Source of the DNA: Tautonia plasticadhaerens
GTDB taxonomy: Bacteria > Planctomycetota > Planctomycetia > Isosphaerales > Isosphaeraceae
Direction: 5' to 3'
Assembly: GCF_007752535.1 (NCBI RefSeq)
Contig: NZ_CP036426.1
Location: forward strand, 8,060,001 to 8,124,000
DNA length: 64,000 bases
A program made the translations under genes and the position numbers. The notes under the pieces were generated by a model. The model ran no database searches and was not told the DNA's origin. It saw only the letters and a list, made by a program, of their open reading frames with translations. Positions 8,452-17,831 of the stretch are shown here, one piece after another (position 1 is the stretch's first letter; each line of letters starts with the position of its first letter).

Positions 8452-8932
8452 CGCCGCTTCCTCGGTCCGTAGGGCCCGGTCGACCTCGCGCACGCCCGGG
8501 GCCGGCCGACCTCAAGGGCCCGACCGCCCCAGGGTGCCCCGGCCCCGCCCCCCGGTCAAGCCGCCGCCGGATCCCTCGGCGTGCGGATCGTTGGCCGAGC
8601 GCCCTCGACGGGGGGATCGACCGGGGCCCCCTCGACGACCTCGGCCGGGGCACTCGCCGGACGATCGTCACGCCGGGGCCGTCGGTTCGGCACAACCCGG
8701 GTAAAAAATGTGTTGAACAAATCGGCCTGCCCGGCCCAGAATGAGCGACCTGGCCGGCCGGAGGGCCGGCCCCCCGGGATCCGGGCCCCGAGGCGGGGCC
8801 GGGGACGCCGGGGGACGTTCGGATCGGGTGATCGACGACCGGGCCGCCGGGGCCCGGATCCCGGGCGAGGTGCCGCGAGGGTCGCGGGGCCGCCCGAGGG
8901 CCGGGCGACCGGGGCGGGTCAGGGGGGGCGAC
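8452..8932. other. Divergent intergenic region
   Basis: About 480 nt between the leftward sialidase-like gene and the rightward DUF1501 gene; no gene was recognised. The open frame of the DUF1501 gene extends back to 8741, but the arginine- and glycine-rich translation there does not look like protein. An AT-richer patch at 8701-8720 probably marks a promoter. Confidence 0.6.
8713..8742 (+). promoter_or_regulatory. Possible sigma70-type promoter for the DUF1501 gene
   Basis: TTGAAC at 8713-8718 and CAGAAT at 8737-8742 are separated by 18 nt. The match to consensus is moderate and the 5' leader would be about 185 nt, so this is tentative. Confidence 0.3.
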
Positions 8933-10315
8933 ATGCTGCGCATCGACCTCGGATCGGCGGGCTCATACTGCGACCGCCTGAGCCGCCGGAGCTTCCTGCA
9001 ACTCGGGGTCGCGGGGATGGCGAGCGTCGGCCTCCCCCGATTGCTGCGGGCCAAACAGGAGTCGGCCTCGGGCGGCCTGCCGGGCAATCCGACCTCGGTG
9101 GTCCTCATCTGGCTCGACGGCGGCCCGAGCCACATGGACCTCTACGACCTCAAGCCCGAGGCCCCGGAGCAGTACCGCGGCCTCTGGAAACCGATCCCGA
9201 CGGCCGTCCCCGGCTTTGAGGTCAGCGAGTTGTTCCCGCTCCAGGCGGCGCACACCGACAAGTTCTCGATCGTCCGTTCCCTGCACCACGACACCGGCGA
9301 CCACTTCGCCGGCGCCCACCGCATCCTGACCACCAAGGACCAGGGCGTCTCCGGGGCGAACACCACGGGGAAATTCCCGTCGCTCGGCTCGATCGCCGCG
9401 CGGGAGGTCGGCCCCCGCAAGCCCGGGGTGCCGGCGTATGCCTCGGTGCCGGTGGCCAGCAGCGTCGGCCTGAATCCCGGCTACTTCGGCGGCAACCTGC
9501 TGGGCATGCAGTACGACCCGTATCAGCCCGGCGGCGACCCCAACGCGCCGAGCTACGCCGTCTCGGACCTGAACCTCCTGCCCGGCCTCTCGATCGACCG
9601 CCTGGAAGACCGCCGGTCCCTCCGGCAGCGGCTCGACGACGCCTGCCGCAACCGAGAGGCGCTCTCCGAGGCGGCCAACGTCGACCGCTTCACCGAGCAG
9701 GCCTTCGACTTCGTCACCGGCCCCGCCGCCCGGGAGGCGTTCGACATCAACCGGGAAGATCCCCGGCTCCGCGACCGCTACGGCCGCCACTCCTGGGGCC
9801 AGAGCACGCTGCTGGCCCGCCGGCTGGTCGAGGCGGGCACCACGTTCGTCACCGTCCACCTCGGCGGCTGGGACCACCACTGGGACCTCAAGACGGGCAT
9901 GGAGCACTACCTGCCGATGGTGGATTCGGCCGTCTCCGCCCTCTTCGAGGATCTCCACCAGCGCGGCCTGCTCGACACCACGCTCGTCATGCTCTGCGGC
10001 GAATTCAGCCGCACCCCCAGGATGAACGACGGCGGCAACGGCGGGCCGCCGATGAGCATGGGCACCCCCGGCCGGGACCACTGGGGCCACGCCATGTTCT
10101 GCCTGCTCGGCGGCGGCGGCCTGAAGGGCGGCCAGCTCGTCGGCTCGACCGACCGCCTCGGCATGTACCCGCACGATCGCCCGGTCACGCCCTCGAACCT
10201 GCACGCGACGATCTACCACGTCCTCGGCATCGACCCCAACCTCCAGCTGCTCGACCAGCTCGGCCGGCCGATGCCCGTGCTGGAGGACCCGGAGCCGATC
10301 CGAGAGCTGATCTGA
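8933..10315 (+). CDS. DUF1501 family protein with Tat signal
   Basis: 460 residues from ATG at 8933, with an AGGGGGG ribosome binding site 5-6 nt upstream. A Tat-type leader (RLSRRSFLQLGVAGMASVG) is followed by a sulfatase/alkaline-phosphatase-fold DUF1501 body: VVLIWLDGGPSHMDLYD near residue 60, later the metal-site-like GGWDHHWD, CGEFSRTPRMND and GRDHWGHAMFCL. The family is abundant in planctomycetes and usually found beside PSCyt/PSD1 proteins; this copy has no such partner nearby, while the copy at 50708 does. The molecular function of DUF1501 proteins is not established. Export in folded form through Tat is inferred from the twin arginines. Confidence 0.92.
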   Translation: MLRIDLGSAGSYCDRLSRRSFLQLGVAGMASVGLPRLLRAKQESASGGLPGNPTSVVLIWLDGGPSHMDLYDLKPEAPEQYRGLWKPIPTAVPGFEVSELFPLQAAHTDKFSIVRSLHHDTGDHFAGAHRILTTKDQGVSGANTTGKFPSLGSIAAREVGPRKPGVPAYASVPVASSVGLNPGYFGGNLLGMQYDPYQPGGDPNAPSYAVSDLNLLPGLSIDRLEDRRSLRQRLDDACRNREALSEAANVDRFTEQAFDFVTGPAAREAFDINREDPRLRDRYGRHSWGQSTLLARRLVEAGTTFVTVHLGGWDHHWDLKTGMEHYLPMVDSAVSALFEDLHQRGLLDTTLVMLCGEFSRTPRMNDGGNGGPPMSMGTPGRDHWGHAMFCLLGGGGLKGGQLVGSTDRLGMYPHDRPVTPSNLHATIYHVLGIDPNLQLLDQLGRPMPVLEDPEPIRELI

Positions 10316-10456
10316 TCGGGCCCGACACGACCCGACCCGACCTGCCGGCGGCCCGCCGCCGCGCCCTTGCCAACGGGCGGCGGCGCCGGTCCAATCGGGG
10401 GCGCCCGCCCGGCCCTTCACCGGGGGGCGTACGGCCGTCCCCCGGGAACCGCCCCC

Positions 10457-11281
10457 ATGGTCATGCCCCTCGGCGACCACCAATACCACCCGACCCGGAT
10501 CACCCCCTGGGTGAACTACGGGCTGATCGCCGCCAACATCCTCGCCTTCCTGCTCCAGGCGAGCCGCCCCGAGTCGTTCACCGTCTCCTACGCCGCCACC
10601 CCGTTCGAGATCACCCGCAACGTCGACCTCGACGAGCCGGTGACGCTGCTCGTCGAGGTCGCCGTGCCCGACCGGTTCGGGATCGAGCAGGTCGTCGAGC
10701 AGGAGGAGGAGCTCCCCCAGGGGCCGGTGCCGTTCCCGGTCTGGCTGACCCTGCTCAGCTCGATCTTCATGCACGGCGGCCTGCTGCACCTGGGCGGCAA
10801 CATGCTCTATCTCTGGATCTTCGGGGACAACGTCGAGGAGTCCCTCGGCCACGGGCGGTACCTCGCGGCCTACCTGGCCTGTGGGCTGGTCGCGAGTCTC
10901 TCGCACATCGCCGTGGCGCCGGATTCGATGGTGCCGAGCCTCGGCGCCTCGGGGGCGATTGCCGGGGTGATGGGCATGTACGTCGTCTGGTTCCCGAAGA
11001 ATCGGGTGCTCGTGCTGGTCGTCCGGGTCCTCACGACGATGCCGGCGTCGCTGGTCATCGGCCTCTGGATCGTGATGCAATTGGCCCTCGGCATGGGGGA
11101 CCTCTCGACGGCCGGCGAGGGAGGCGGCGTGGCCTATGCCGCCCACATCGGCGGCGCGGCGGCGGGGATCTTCATCGGCCTCGCCTTCCGCCCCAGGGCC
11201 GAGCGGTCCGGCACCGGCGAGCACCCCCTCGAACTGGGCTGGGCCTCTCCGCGGTACCGCACGCCGGGCCGATCCCGCTGA
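10457..11281 (+). CDS. Rhomboid family intramembrane serine protease
   Basis: 274 residues. A rhomboid fold is clear: FMHGGLLHLGGNMLYLW (His111, Asn115), then GASGAIAGVMG with the nucleophile Ser165, and the partner His230 in AAHIGGAAAG. About six to seven hydrophobic segments are present, with an inserted acidic loop at residues 50-95. Rhomboids cut transmembrane substrates within the membrane; the substrate is unknown. The open frame extends upstream to 10367, but the protein-like sequence begins at the ATG at 10457 (10463 is also possible). It is 141 nt downstream of the DUF1501 gene on the same strand. Confidence 0.93.
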   Translation: MVMPLGDHQYHPTRITPWVNYGLIAANILAFLLQASRPESFTVSYAATPFEITRNVDLDEPVTLLVEVAVPDRFGIEQVVEQEEELPQGPVPFPVWLTLLSSIFMHGGLLHLGGNMLYLWIFGDNVEESLGHGRYLAAYLACGLVASLSHIAVAPDSMVPSLGASGAIAGVMGMYVVWFPKNRVLVLVVRVLTTMPASLVIGLWIVMQLALGMGDLSTAGEGGGVAYAAHIGGAAAGIFIGLAFRPRAERSGTGEHPLELGWASPRYRTPGRSR

Positions 11282-11427
11282 ATCGGGAGGCACACGCCGC
11301 ATATCCCCGACGTCTCGACCCGATCCACCCCCCTGCCCTCCCTTTCCCGACACCTCCCCCACCCACCGAGCCGATGAATTCCCCGGACGGATCCGGACTC
11401 GACCACTCGCCAGGGAGGGCGAACGCG

Positions 11428-12138
11428 ATGGGACATCGAGGCTGGGGGCGGATCGGGGCCCTGTTCCTGCTCGGCATGCTGCTGGCCCTCCCCGGCTCGG
11501 CCCGGGGGGAGGAGCGGTACTATGTGCTGATCTTCGGGTCGCAGTCGCATCCGAAGCTGCCCCGCTACACCCACACCTGGGCCACCTTCGTCCGGGCCGT
11601 CGGAGAGGGGCCCGATCCGTCCGGCTGGGCGATCGAGCACCACACGATCAGCTGGCTGCCGACGACGCTGGACGTCCGCGTCTGGAACCTGGTCCCGGAG
11701 CCCGGGATCAACCTCGACCTGGACGAGTCGATCGGCGCCGTCCGGTCGACCAACCAGCGGATCGCCATGTGGGGCCCGTTCCAGATCGTGCCACAGGTCT
11801 ATGCCCGGTCGCTCGGGGTCCGCACCATCCTGGAGAGCGGCGCGGCCCAGTATCGGGCGATCAGCACGCCGAGGAACCTGCTGATCAGCGACTGCATCCA
11901 CGCCGTCGCCGCCTGCGACCCCATCTTCGGCCGGGATCACTACCCGCTCATCCGCATCGGCAAGCCCGCCAGCCGCTTCATCGCCCGGGAGGTCATGACC
12001 CGGAGCCCCTTCGACCAGGCCGCCAACGACAACGCCTGGCTCATCGCCCGGCTCGGGCTCGACCGCTACCCCGTCGAAGTCGTCCCCCCGAGCCGGATCC
12101 CCAAGAAGCCCTGCTTCCTCTGCCGGTGCCCGGAATGA
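11428..12138 (+). CDS. Secreted protein of unknown function
   Basis: 236 residues from ATG at 11428, chosen for the AGGGAGGGCG element just upstream and because a signal peptide follows directly (IGALFLLGMLLALPGSARG). The mature part (EERYYVLIFGSQSHPKLPRYTHTW and onwards) has no motif recognised here; it ends in a Cys-rich tail, PCFLCRCPE. It resembles exported hypothetical proteins of planctomycetes. The stop codon falls inside the loop of a terminator hairpin shared with the convergent RND gene. Function is not known. Confidence 0.78.
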   Translation: MGHRGWGRIGALFLLGMLLALPGSARGEERYYVLIFGSQSHPKLPRYTHTWATFVRAVGEGPDPSGWAIEHHTISWLPTTLDVRVWNLVPEPGINLDLDESIGAVRSTNQRIAMWGPFQIVPQVYARSLGVRTILESGAAQYRAISTPRNLLISDCIHAVAACDPIFGRDHYPLIRIGKPASRFIAREVMTRSPFDQAANDNAWLIARLGLDRYPVEVVPPSRIPKKPCFLCRCPE

Positions 12139-12153
12139 GTTCCGGGCACCGGC
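12122..12153. terminator. Bidirectional terminator hairpin whose loop is the stop codon
   Basis: A perfect 14-bp stem (12122-12135 with 12140-12153) has the 4-nt loop TGAG, and the TGA stop of the secreted-protein gene is in that loop. It lies between convergent genes, so it can serve both. There is no T-run on either side. Confidence 0.65.
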
Positions 12154-12169
12154 GGGTCGGGCCGGGTGT

Positions 12170-15100
12170 TCAGCCGACGGCGACCGGCTCCGGCTTCGTG
12201 GATTCGTCCGAGGTCGCATCGGCCTCCACGGAATTGCCGAGCAGTCGGGCCAGGCCGTCCCGGGCCTCCAGCGCCAGGCTGAACAGGGTGGGCACCAGGA
12301 CGATCGTGAAGATCGTCGAGGCGATCAGGCCGCCGAGCACCACGCTGCCCAGGCCCCGGTACAGCTCGCTGCCGGCACCGGGGAAGAGGACCAGCGGCAG
12401 CAGGCCGAGCACGGTGGTCGTGGTCGTCATGAAGATCGGCCGGATCCGGCTGCGGACGGCCTCGGCGATTGCCCGGTCGTAGGGCATGCCGTCCTCGCGG
12501 ATGTGGATCAGGGCCTGGTGGACGATCAGGATCGGGTTGTTCACCACCGTGCCGATCAGGATCACGAAGCCGAGCATCGTCAGCACGTCCAGCGGCTGCA
12601 GGACGAAGAGGTTCAGCAGTTGCAACCCCGCCAGGCCGCCCACGGCCCCCAGCGGCACGCTGAGGATGATCACCAGCGGGTAGAGCCACGACTCGAACAG
12701 CGCGGCCATCAGCAAGTAGGTGATCACCAGCGCCAGGAACACGTTGAACTTCAACGAGTTCCAGGTCTGCTGGAGCTTGTCGGCCGTGCCGGAGAGGTTG
12801 ATCCGGGTCAGGCCGTCGAGCTCGCCGCCGTCCTCCAGCGGCCGGACGATCTCGTTGCGGATCAGGTCCATGGCCGATTCGAGCGGCATCTCCGGCGGCG
12901 GGGTCACCTCGATGGTGATGGCCCGCTGCCGTTCCCGGTGGTTGATCTGCTCGGGGCCGGAGTTGAGCCGCACGTCGGCCACCGCCGCCAGCGGGACGAG
13001 CTGCCCGGTGGGCGTGGCGATGGCCAGCGACCGGAGGTCCTGGGTGCGGGCGGCGAACTGCTCCTGGCCGATCAGGGTCAGGTCGATCTTGTCGCCCCCC
13101 TCGTAGTAGTCGCTGGCATAGGCGCCGTCGACCAGGGCGTCGACGATGTAGCCGAGGTTCGAGGAGTTCATGCCCAGGTCCGCCGCCTGCTCCCACTTGG
13201 GGATGACGTGCACCTCGGGGCTGGAGAGGTCCAGGCTCGGCACCGGGCGGGCCTGGACGTTGGGGATCATCTGGTTGACCTGCCCCAGCACCCGGCCGCC
13301 GAGCCCGACGAGCTTGGGCAGGTCCGGGCCGATGATCTCCACCTCCACCGTCCGCCCGGCCGTCAGCCCCTGCTCGAAGAGGCTCGACTGCTTGGCCACC
13401 ACGATCACGCCGGGGATCCGCGAGCCGATGCTCCGCATCAGCGGGACGAGGTCGCCGGACTTCAGCGGGTCGGCCGACCGGATGCCCATGAAGATCTGGC
13501 GGCCCCGGGCGACGTAGAAGAAGTCGCTGATGACGGGGTAATCCAGCGCCTCGGCCTCGGCGCTGCCGGCCTCCACGTCCCAGTAGGGCCGAAGCGACTC
13601 CTGGATCTCCTCCCCCATCTCTACGAGCTGGTCCAGGTTGTACCCCGGAGGCGGCAGCAGGATGCCGATGACGAGGTTGCGGTTGCCCGAGGGCAGGTAT
13701 TCCACCTTCGGCATCAGCATCCAGCTCGCCGCGACGGCGCCGCCGACGAGCAGGGCCACCGTCGCCACCCGCCGGATCACCCCGCGCTGGAGCCACGCAT
13801 TCAACGCCACCACCGCGGAGACGAAGCCGCGGCCGAGGGCGTCGAGCGGGGCGACGACCAGCCGTCGGACCGGCCAGGACAGGGCCCGGCCGATCGCCGC
13901 CACCGGCCGGCGTCGCGCCCCCTTCGGCCGGCCGTTGCTCGTCGCGCCGTCGTGGCCGGCGCCCGTCACCCGGGAGGCGAGCGGGGCCGAGGGCCGCTCC
14001 TTCAGGATCGCCGCCGCGGCCGTCGGGATCACCGTGATCGAGACGACCAGCGACAGGCCGACCGCCGCGCTGATCGCCAGGGCGATGTCCCGGAACAGCT
14101 GCCCGGCCTCCTCCTGCACGAAGACCACCGGCAGGAACACGGCCAGGGTCGTCAGGGTCGACGACAGGACCGCACCCCAGACCTCCCTCGTCCCTTTCAC
14201 CACGGCCGTGAACACGCGGTCGCCGCGTTGGTAGTGCTGGTAGATGTTCTCCAGCACGACGACCGCGTTGTCCACCAGCATGCCCACCGCGAAGGCCAGC
14301 CCGGCGAGGCTGATCACGTTCAGCGAACGGCCCAGGATGCTCAGGATCAGGAACGTGCCGATGATCGAGGTCGGGATCGCCAGGCCGATCACCAGCGTCG
14401 ATCGCCCGCTCCGGAGGAACAGCAGCAGCACGGCGACCGTCAGCAGCCCGCCGACGACGATGTTGCTCTGCACCAGGCCGATGGCCGAGTAGATGTAGTC
14501 CGTCTCGTCGTAGACCTGCATCAGCTCCAGGCCCCGGGACTTCAGCGGGCCGGAGTTCAGCTCCTCGGTCGCCTCGCGGAGGCCGGCCATCACGTCGAGC
14601 ACGTTGGCGCCCGTCTCGCGCTGGGCGTTGACGGCGATGACCGAGGTGCCGTAGCGGCGGACCATGCCGTCGGGCTTCTTGTAGCCGATCTGGACCGCCC
14701 CCACGTCCCGGACGTAGACCGGCCGGTCGTCCCGCCGGGCGATGATGACCGCCTCGACCTGCTCCGGGCTGCGGAACTGCCCCAGGGTGCGGACGACGTA
14801 GCGGCGCTTCCCCTCCCAGAAGTCGCCGCCGGAGGTGTCGACGTTCTGGTTGCGGAGGGCGTCCCTCACGTCGGCGATCGTCAACTGCCGAGCGGCCAGG
14901 CGCTCGGGGTCGACGATCACCTGCATCTCGACCTCGCGGCCGCCCATGACGTTGGAGTTCGAGACGCCGGCCACGCGCTCGAAACGGGCCTCGATCACGT
15001 CCTCGGCGAAGCGGCGGAGCTTGGGCACGTCGACCGGCTCGTCCAGGATCCCGGCGATCTCCGGGTGCTCCTCGGCCGCGAGGCGGAGCCGTCGGAGCTT

Positions 15101-15664
15101 CAGGCCGATGTGCGAGGTGCGCAGGGCCGGGGCCACGGCGTCGGCCAGCCCGGGGTGCTCGGCGGCGAAGGCGCGGATCACCTCGTCGGGGGGGGGCGTC
15201 TCGCCGAGGATGAACCAGGCGATGGGCCGGTCGGCCAGGCTGGAGGTGCTGACGATCGGCTCGTCGGCGTCGATCGGGTACTCCGGCACCTGCTGGAGCC
15301 GGGTGTTGACCTTCAGCAGCGCCTCCTCCATGTTCGTCCCGACGGGGAACTCCAGGCTGATCGACCCCATCGAGTCGGACGACTCGGAGGACATCTTCCG
15401 CACCCCCTCGACGCTCTTGAGCTGGTCCTCCTGCTCCTGGACGATCTGCCGCTCGACCTCCTGGGGGCTGGCGCCGGGCCACCGGGTCTCGATGCTGATG
15501 GTCGGCACCTGGACCTCGGGCGTCAGCTGCGTCGGCATCGTCACCAGGGCGATGCCGCCGAAGAGCGCCACCAGGAGCACCCCCACGGTCACCTTCACCT
15601 TGTTCTGGACACAGGCGGCGACCAGGTTGCCCTCCGCCCGACCGATCGCCTCATTGGGATTCAT
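12170..15664 (-). CDS. RND family efflux pump inner-membrane permease (HAE1-like)
   Basis: 1164 residues, close to but longer than the usual 1020-1080 of AcrB-type pumps. Typical features are the N-terminal helix (residues 25-43), RWPGASPQEVERQI in the porter domain, twelve expected membrane helices, and the proton-relay helix motif GMLVDNAVVVLENI with Asp465. Extra length lies in the first porter domain (about residues 145-230) and in a basic linker between the two halves (near residues 560-600). RND pumps export drugs, dyes or lipids using the proton gradient. It is last in a marR-adaptor-pump unit on the minus strand. No TolC-like outer-membrane gene accompanies it, so one must be supplied from elsewhere. 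Confidence 0.94.
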   Translation of the reverse strand: MNPNEAIGRAEGNLVAACVQNKVKVTVGVLLVALFGGIALVTMPTQLTPEVQVPTISIETRWPGASPQEVERQIVQEQEDQLKSVEGVRKMSSESSDSMGSISLEFPVGTNMEEALLKVNTRLQQVPEYPIDADEPIVSTSSLADRPIAWFILGETPPPDEVIRAFAAEHPGLADAVAPALRTSHIGLKLRRLRLAAEEHPEIAGILDEPVDVPKLRRFAEDVIEARFERVAGVSNSNVMGGREVEMQVIVDPERLAARQLTIADVRDALRNQNVDTSGGDFWEGKRRYVVRTLGQFRSPEQVEAVIIARRDDRPVYVRDVGAVQIGYKKPDGMVRRYGTSVIAVNAQRETGANVLDVMAGLREATEELNSGPLKSRGLELMQVYDETDYIYSAIGLVQSNIVVGGLLTVAVLLLFLRSGRSTLVIGLAIPTSIIGTFLILSILGRSLNVISLAGLAFAVGMLVDNAVVVLENIYQHYQRGDRVFTAVVKGTREVWGAVLSSTLTTLAVFLPVVFVQEEAGQLFRDIALAISAAVGLSLVVSITVIPTAAAAILKERPSAPLASRVTGAGHDGATSNGRPKGARRRPVAAIGRALSWPVRRLVVAPLDALGRGFVSAVVALNAWLQRGVIRRVATVALLVGGAVAASWMLMPKVEYLPSGNRNLVIGILLPPPGYNLDQLVEMGEEIQESLRPYWDVEAGSAEAEALDYPVISDFFYVARGRQIFMGIRSADPLKSGDLVPLMRSIGSRIPGVIVVAKQSSLFEQGLTAGRTVEVEIIGPDLPKLVGLGGRVLGQVNQMIPNVQARPVPSLDLSSPEVHVIPKWEQAADLGMNSSNLGYIVDALVDGAYASDYYEGGDKIDLTLIGQEQFAARTQDLRSLAIATPTGQLVPLAAVADVRLNSGPEQINHRERQRAITIEVTPPPEMPLESAMDLIRNEIVRPLEDGGELDGLTRINLSGTADKLQQTWNSLKFNVFLALVITYLLMAALFESWLYPLVIILSVPLGAVGGLAGLQLLNLFVLQPLDVLTMLGFVILIGTVVNNPILIVHQALIHIREDGMPYDRAIAEAVRSRIRPIFMTTTTTVLGLLPLVLFPGAGSELYRGLGSVVLGGLIASTIFTIVLVPTLFSLALEARDGLARLLGNSVEADATSDESTKPEPVAVG

Positions 15665-15832
15665 CGTGCGCTCCTGCCTCTGGATCGAGCGTGGCTTCGT
15701 TCGGGAGCCGTCGGCTGGTCCGGGGGGTCAATGAAATGAATGGGATGGTGGACGGTTCTTCGATCAGGGCGGCGGGACCGACGCCGGCGAGCGATCGGTC
15801 CCCGCGAATCCGGCAGGGCCCATCCCCGACCC

Positions 15833-17176
15833 TCATCTTCCTCGTCCGGCCTCCGCGACCGCGTCGGGCTCGGGCTGGGCCTCGATGATCCGGATGACCT
15901 TGACCTCCTGCCCCGGCCGGAGCCGCTCGTTGCCCTGCACGATCACGCGCTGGCCGGGCTGGAGCGGGCCGGAGATCTCGATGAGCGAGCCGGAAGCCAC
16001 GCCGAGCGTCACCGGCACCGGCCGGACGGTCCCGGCCTCGCGGTCGTCGCCCGAGGGGTCCAGGGCGTAGATCGTCGGCGAGGGGCCGCCGAGGACGAGG
16101 GCGTCCTTGTGGACCATCATCGCCTGGTGCTCCCGGCCGACCGGCAGCGTGACCCGGGCGATCATGCCGGCCTTCAGCACCGGCCCGCCGGGCGAATCCT
16201 CGTTGCCCAGGCGGACCTTGACGGGGAAGCTCCTCGACCGCAGGTCGGCCCGGGGGACGACCAGGGCGACCGACCCGATGAACGCCTCGTCCGGCAGGGC
16301 CGACACCTCGACCCGGGCCGAGGTGCCGACGGCGATGTACCGGATGTCGTCCTCCACCACGTTGACCTCCACGTCCACCTCGTCCAGCTCCACCAGGTCG
16401 ACCACCGGATCCCCCCGGCCGAGCCACTGGCCGACCTCGGTGTGCTCGGCGGCGACGTACCCGGCGAAGGGGGCGGTAATGGTGTGCTCGGCCAGGCGAT
16501 CCTCCAGCCGCCGGACGACCTCCTCCTGCCCCGCGACCTTGGCCCGGGCCCGGGCGACCTGCTCGGCCCGGGGGCCGGCGATGAGCAGGTCCAGGGCCGC
16601 CTGGGCGGCGTTGAACGCCTGCTCGGCGGCCTCGGCGTTGGAGATGGCCTCGTCCAGCTCCTGGGCGCTGGCCTGTCGCTTCCGGATCAGGTCCTCGATC
16701 CGGCGGCGGGCGGCCTGGGCGTAGTCCCGGAGTGCGGCGGTGCGGGCCAGCTCGGCCCGGCCTCGGTCAATCTCCTCGGGCCGGGTGCCATTCTCCAGCT
16801 CGGCCTGCTCCTGGCGGAGCGCCTCCAGCTCGGCCTTCGCCCCGGCCAGCTCGATCTCCAGCGTGGCGGTCCGCAGCCTGACCAGCGGCTGGCCGGCCTC
16901 GACGCGCTGGCCCTCGTCCACCAGGAACTCGGCCACCCGCTCCTCGACCGTGCTGCCGACGGTGCTCTCCCGGACCGGCATCACCGAGCCGACGAAGCTC
17001 CGGCCCTCGGCCACGGTGCTGCGGACGACCGTCGAGGAGGCGACCGGGGTCGGGCCGGCCCCCTGGGCCGCCGCCGGCCGGGCGTCGGCGAGCACGGCCA
17101 TCGCCGCCGAGGCGGCGGCCGAGGCCACGATCAGGAGTCGTCGACGGGCTCGATTCGGGGGGCCTGGGGATGTCAT
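15833..17176 (-). CDS. RND efflux periplasmic adaptor subunit (HlyD/MFP family)
   Basis: 447 residues. A signal peptide-like leader (RRRLLIVASAAASAAMAVLADARPAAAQ) is followed by a split biotinyl-lipoyl domain (STVEERVAEFLVDEGQRVEAGQPLVRL and ITAPFAGYVAAEHTEVGQWL). Between them is a long alpha-helical hairpin (roughly residues 115-230, rich in Ala, Glu and Arg), and beta-barrel and C-terminal membrane-proximal domains follow. The ATG at 17176 overlaps the MarR stop (ATGA), so translation is probably coupled. It connects the inner-membrane pump at 12170-15664 to an outer-membrane channel; 168 nt separate the two genes. The open frame runs further upstream, but that part is inside the MarR gene. 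Confidence 0.92.
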   Translation of the reverse strand: MTSPGPPNRARRRLLIVASAAASAAMAVLADARPAAAQGAGPTPVASSTVVRSTVAEGRSFVGSVMPVRESTVGSTVEERVAEFLVDEGQRVEAGQPLVRLRTATLEIELAGAKAELEALRQEQAELENGTRPEEIDRGRAELARTAALRDYAQAARRRIEDLIRKRQASAQELDEAISNAEAAEQAFNAAQAALDLLIAGPRAEQVARARAKVAGQEEVVRRLEDRLAEHTITAPFAGYVAAEHTEVGQWLGRGDPVVDLVELDEVDVEVNVVEDDIRYIAVGTSARVEVSALPDEAFIGSVALVVPRADLRSRSFPVKVRLGNEDSPGGPVLKAGMIARVTLPVGREHQAMMVHKDALVLGGPSPTIYALDPSGDDREAGTVRPVPVTLGVASGSLIEISGPLQPGQRVIVQGNERLRPGQEVKVIRIIEAQPEPDAVAEAGRGR

Positions 17177-17661
17177 CGGCGGTGGTCCTCGGCGAAGGCC
17201 GGCGTGGGGGCGGGCGCGGGGTGATTCGGCGGAGAAGAGACGTTGGACCGGATCCGTTCCAGGGCGTCGAGGAGCCAGTTCAGCTCGGCCTCGGAGAATC
17301 CCTCGGCGGCCCGGGCCCGGACCCTCCGGGCGGCCGAGGCGATCGCCTCCCAGACCGGGCCCACCCGATCGGTCGGCGTCAGCCGCTTCTTCCGGCGGTC
17401 CTCCGGGCAGGGGGCACGCTCCAGCCAGCCGTCCCGCTCCATCCGCTCGACGATCCCCGCCAGCGTGGGGGGCTCGACCCGCATCCGCTCGGCCAGCTCG
17501 GCCTGGGACAGCCCCCCTTCCAGCGCCAGCCAGCCCAGGACCTGCCATTGCCGGTGGGTGATCCCCAGCGGGGCCAGCTCCTCGTTCAGGGCCTTCTCCA
17601 TCGCCTGGGAGGCGGTGCAGACCCGGTAGATCAGGCTCTGCTCGAAGTCGTAGCGGAACAC
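17173..17661 (-). CDS. MarR family transcriptional regulator
   Basis: 162 residues with the MarR winged helix: ITHRQWQVLGWLALEGGLSQAELAERM, then the recognition region PPTLAGIVERMERDGWLERAPCPEDRRKKRLTPT, including the conserved wing D-R-R. MarR proteins usually repress their own operon and release DNA on binding a phenolic or lipophilic ligand. It is the first gene of the operon with the adaptor and RND pump, so autoregulated efflux induction is the natural reading. A near-consensus promoter lies about 140 nt upstream. The C-terminus is extended by a Pro-rich tail of about 20 residues. Confidence 0.92.
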   Translation of the reverse strand: MFRYDFEQSLIYRVCTASQAMEKALNEELAPLGITHRQWQVLGWLALEGGLSQAELAERMRVEPPTLAGIVERMERDGWLERAPCPEDRRKKRLTPTDRVGPVWEAIASAARRVRARAAEGFSEAELNWLLDALERIRSNVSSPPNHPAPAPTPAFAEDHRR

Positions 17662-17802
17662 GGCGCGACCCGTTTCTGGCGGTGCGGTGCTGCGTGCGGG
17701 GGACGCAGGTCTGAGGACCCGCCCCGGTTGTTGCGGCCGGGCCCCCCTGCCCGTATGAGCGTCGGCGGGATCATGAGCGTGCTAACGATCTCGACAACTC
17801 CT

Positions 17803-17831
17803 GTTATACACGCATCCGACGCCCCGTCCAA
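17803..17831 (-). promoter_or_regulatory. Sigma70-type promoter of the marR-RND operon
   Basis: On the minus strand, TTGGAC (17826-17831) and TATAAC (17803-17808) are separated by exactly 17 nt. Each hexamer matches the consensus at five of six positions, which is unusual in this GC-rich DNA. The start codon of marR is about 140 nt downstream. The AT-richer leader at 17790-17812 is where a MarR operator would be expected, though no clean palindrome was identified. Confidence 0.65.

Noticed and set aside
12503-15739. Plus-strand frame of about 1078 codons opposite the RND pump
   Set aside because: The RND frame has conserved motifs throughout, and this one reads as a His/Asp/Val-rich shadow.
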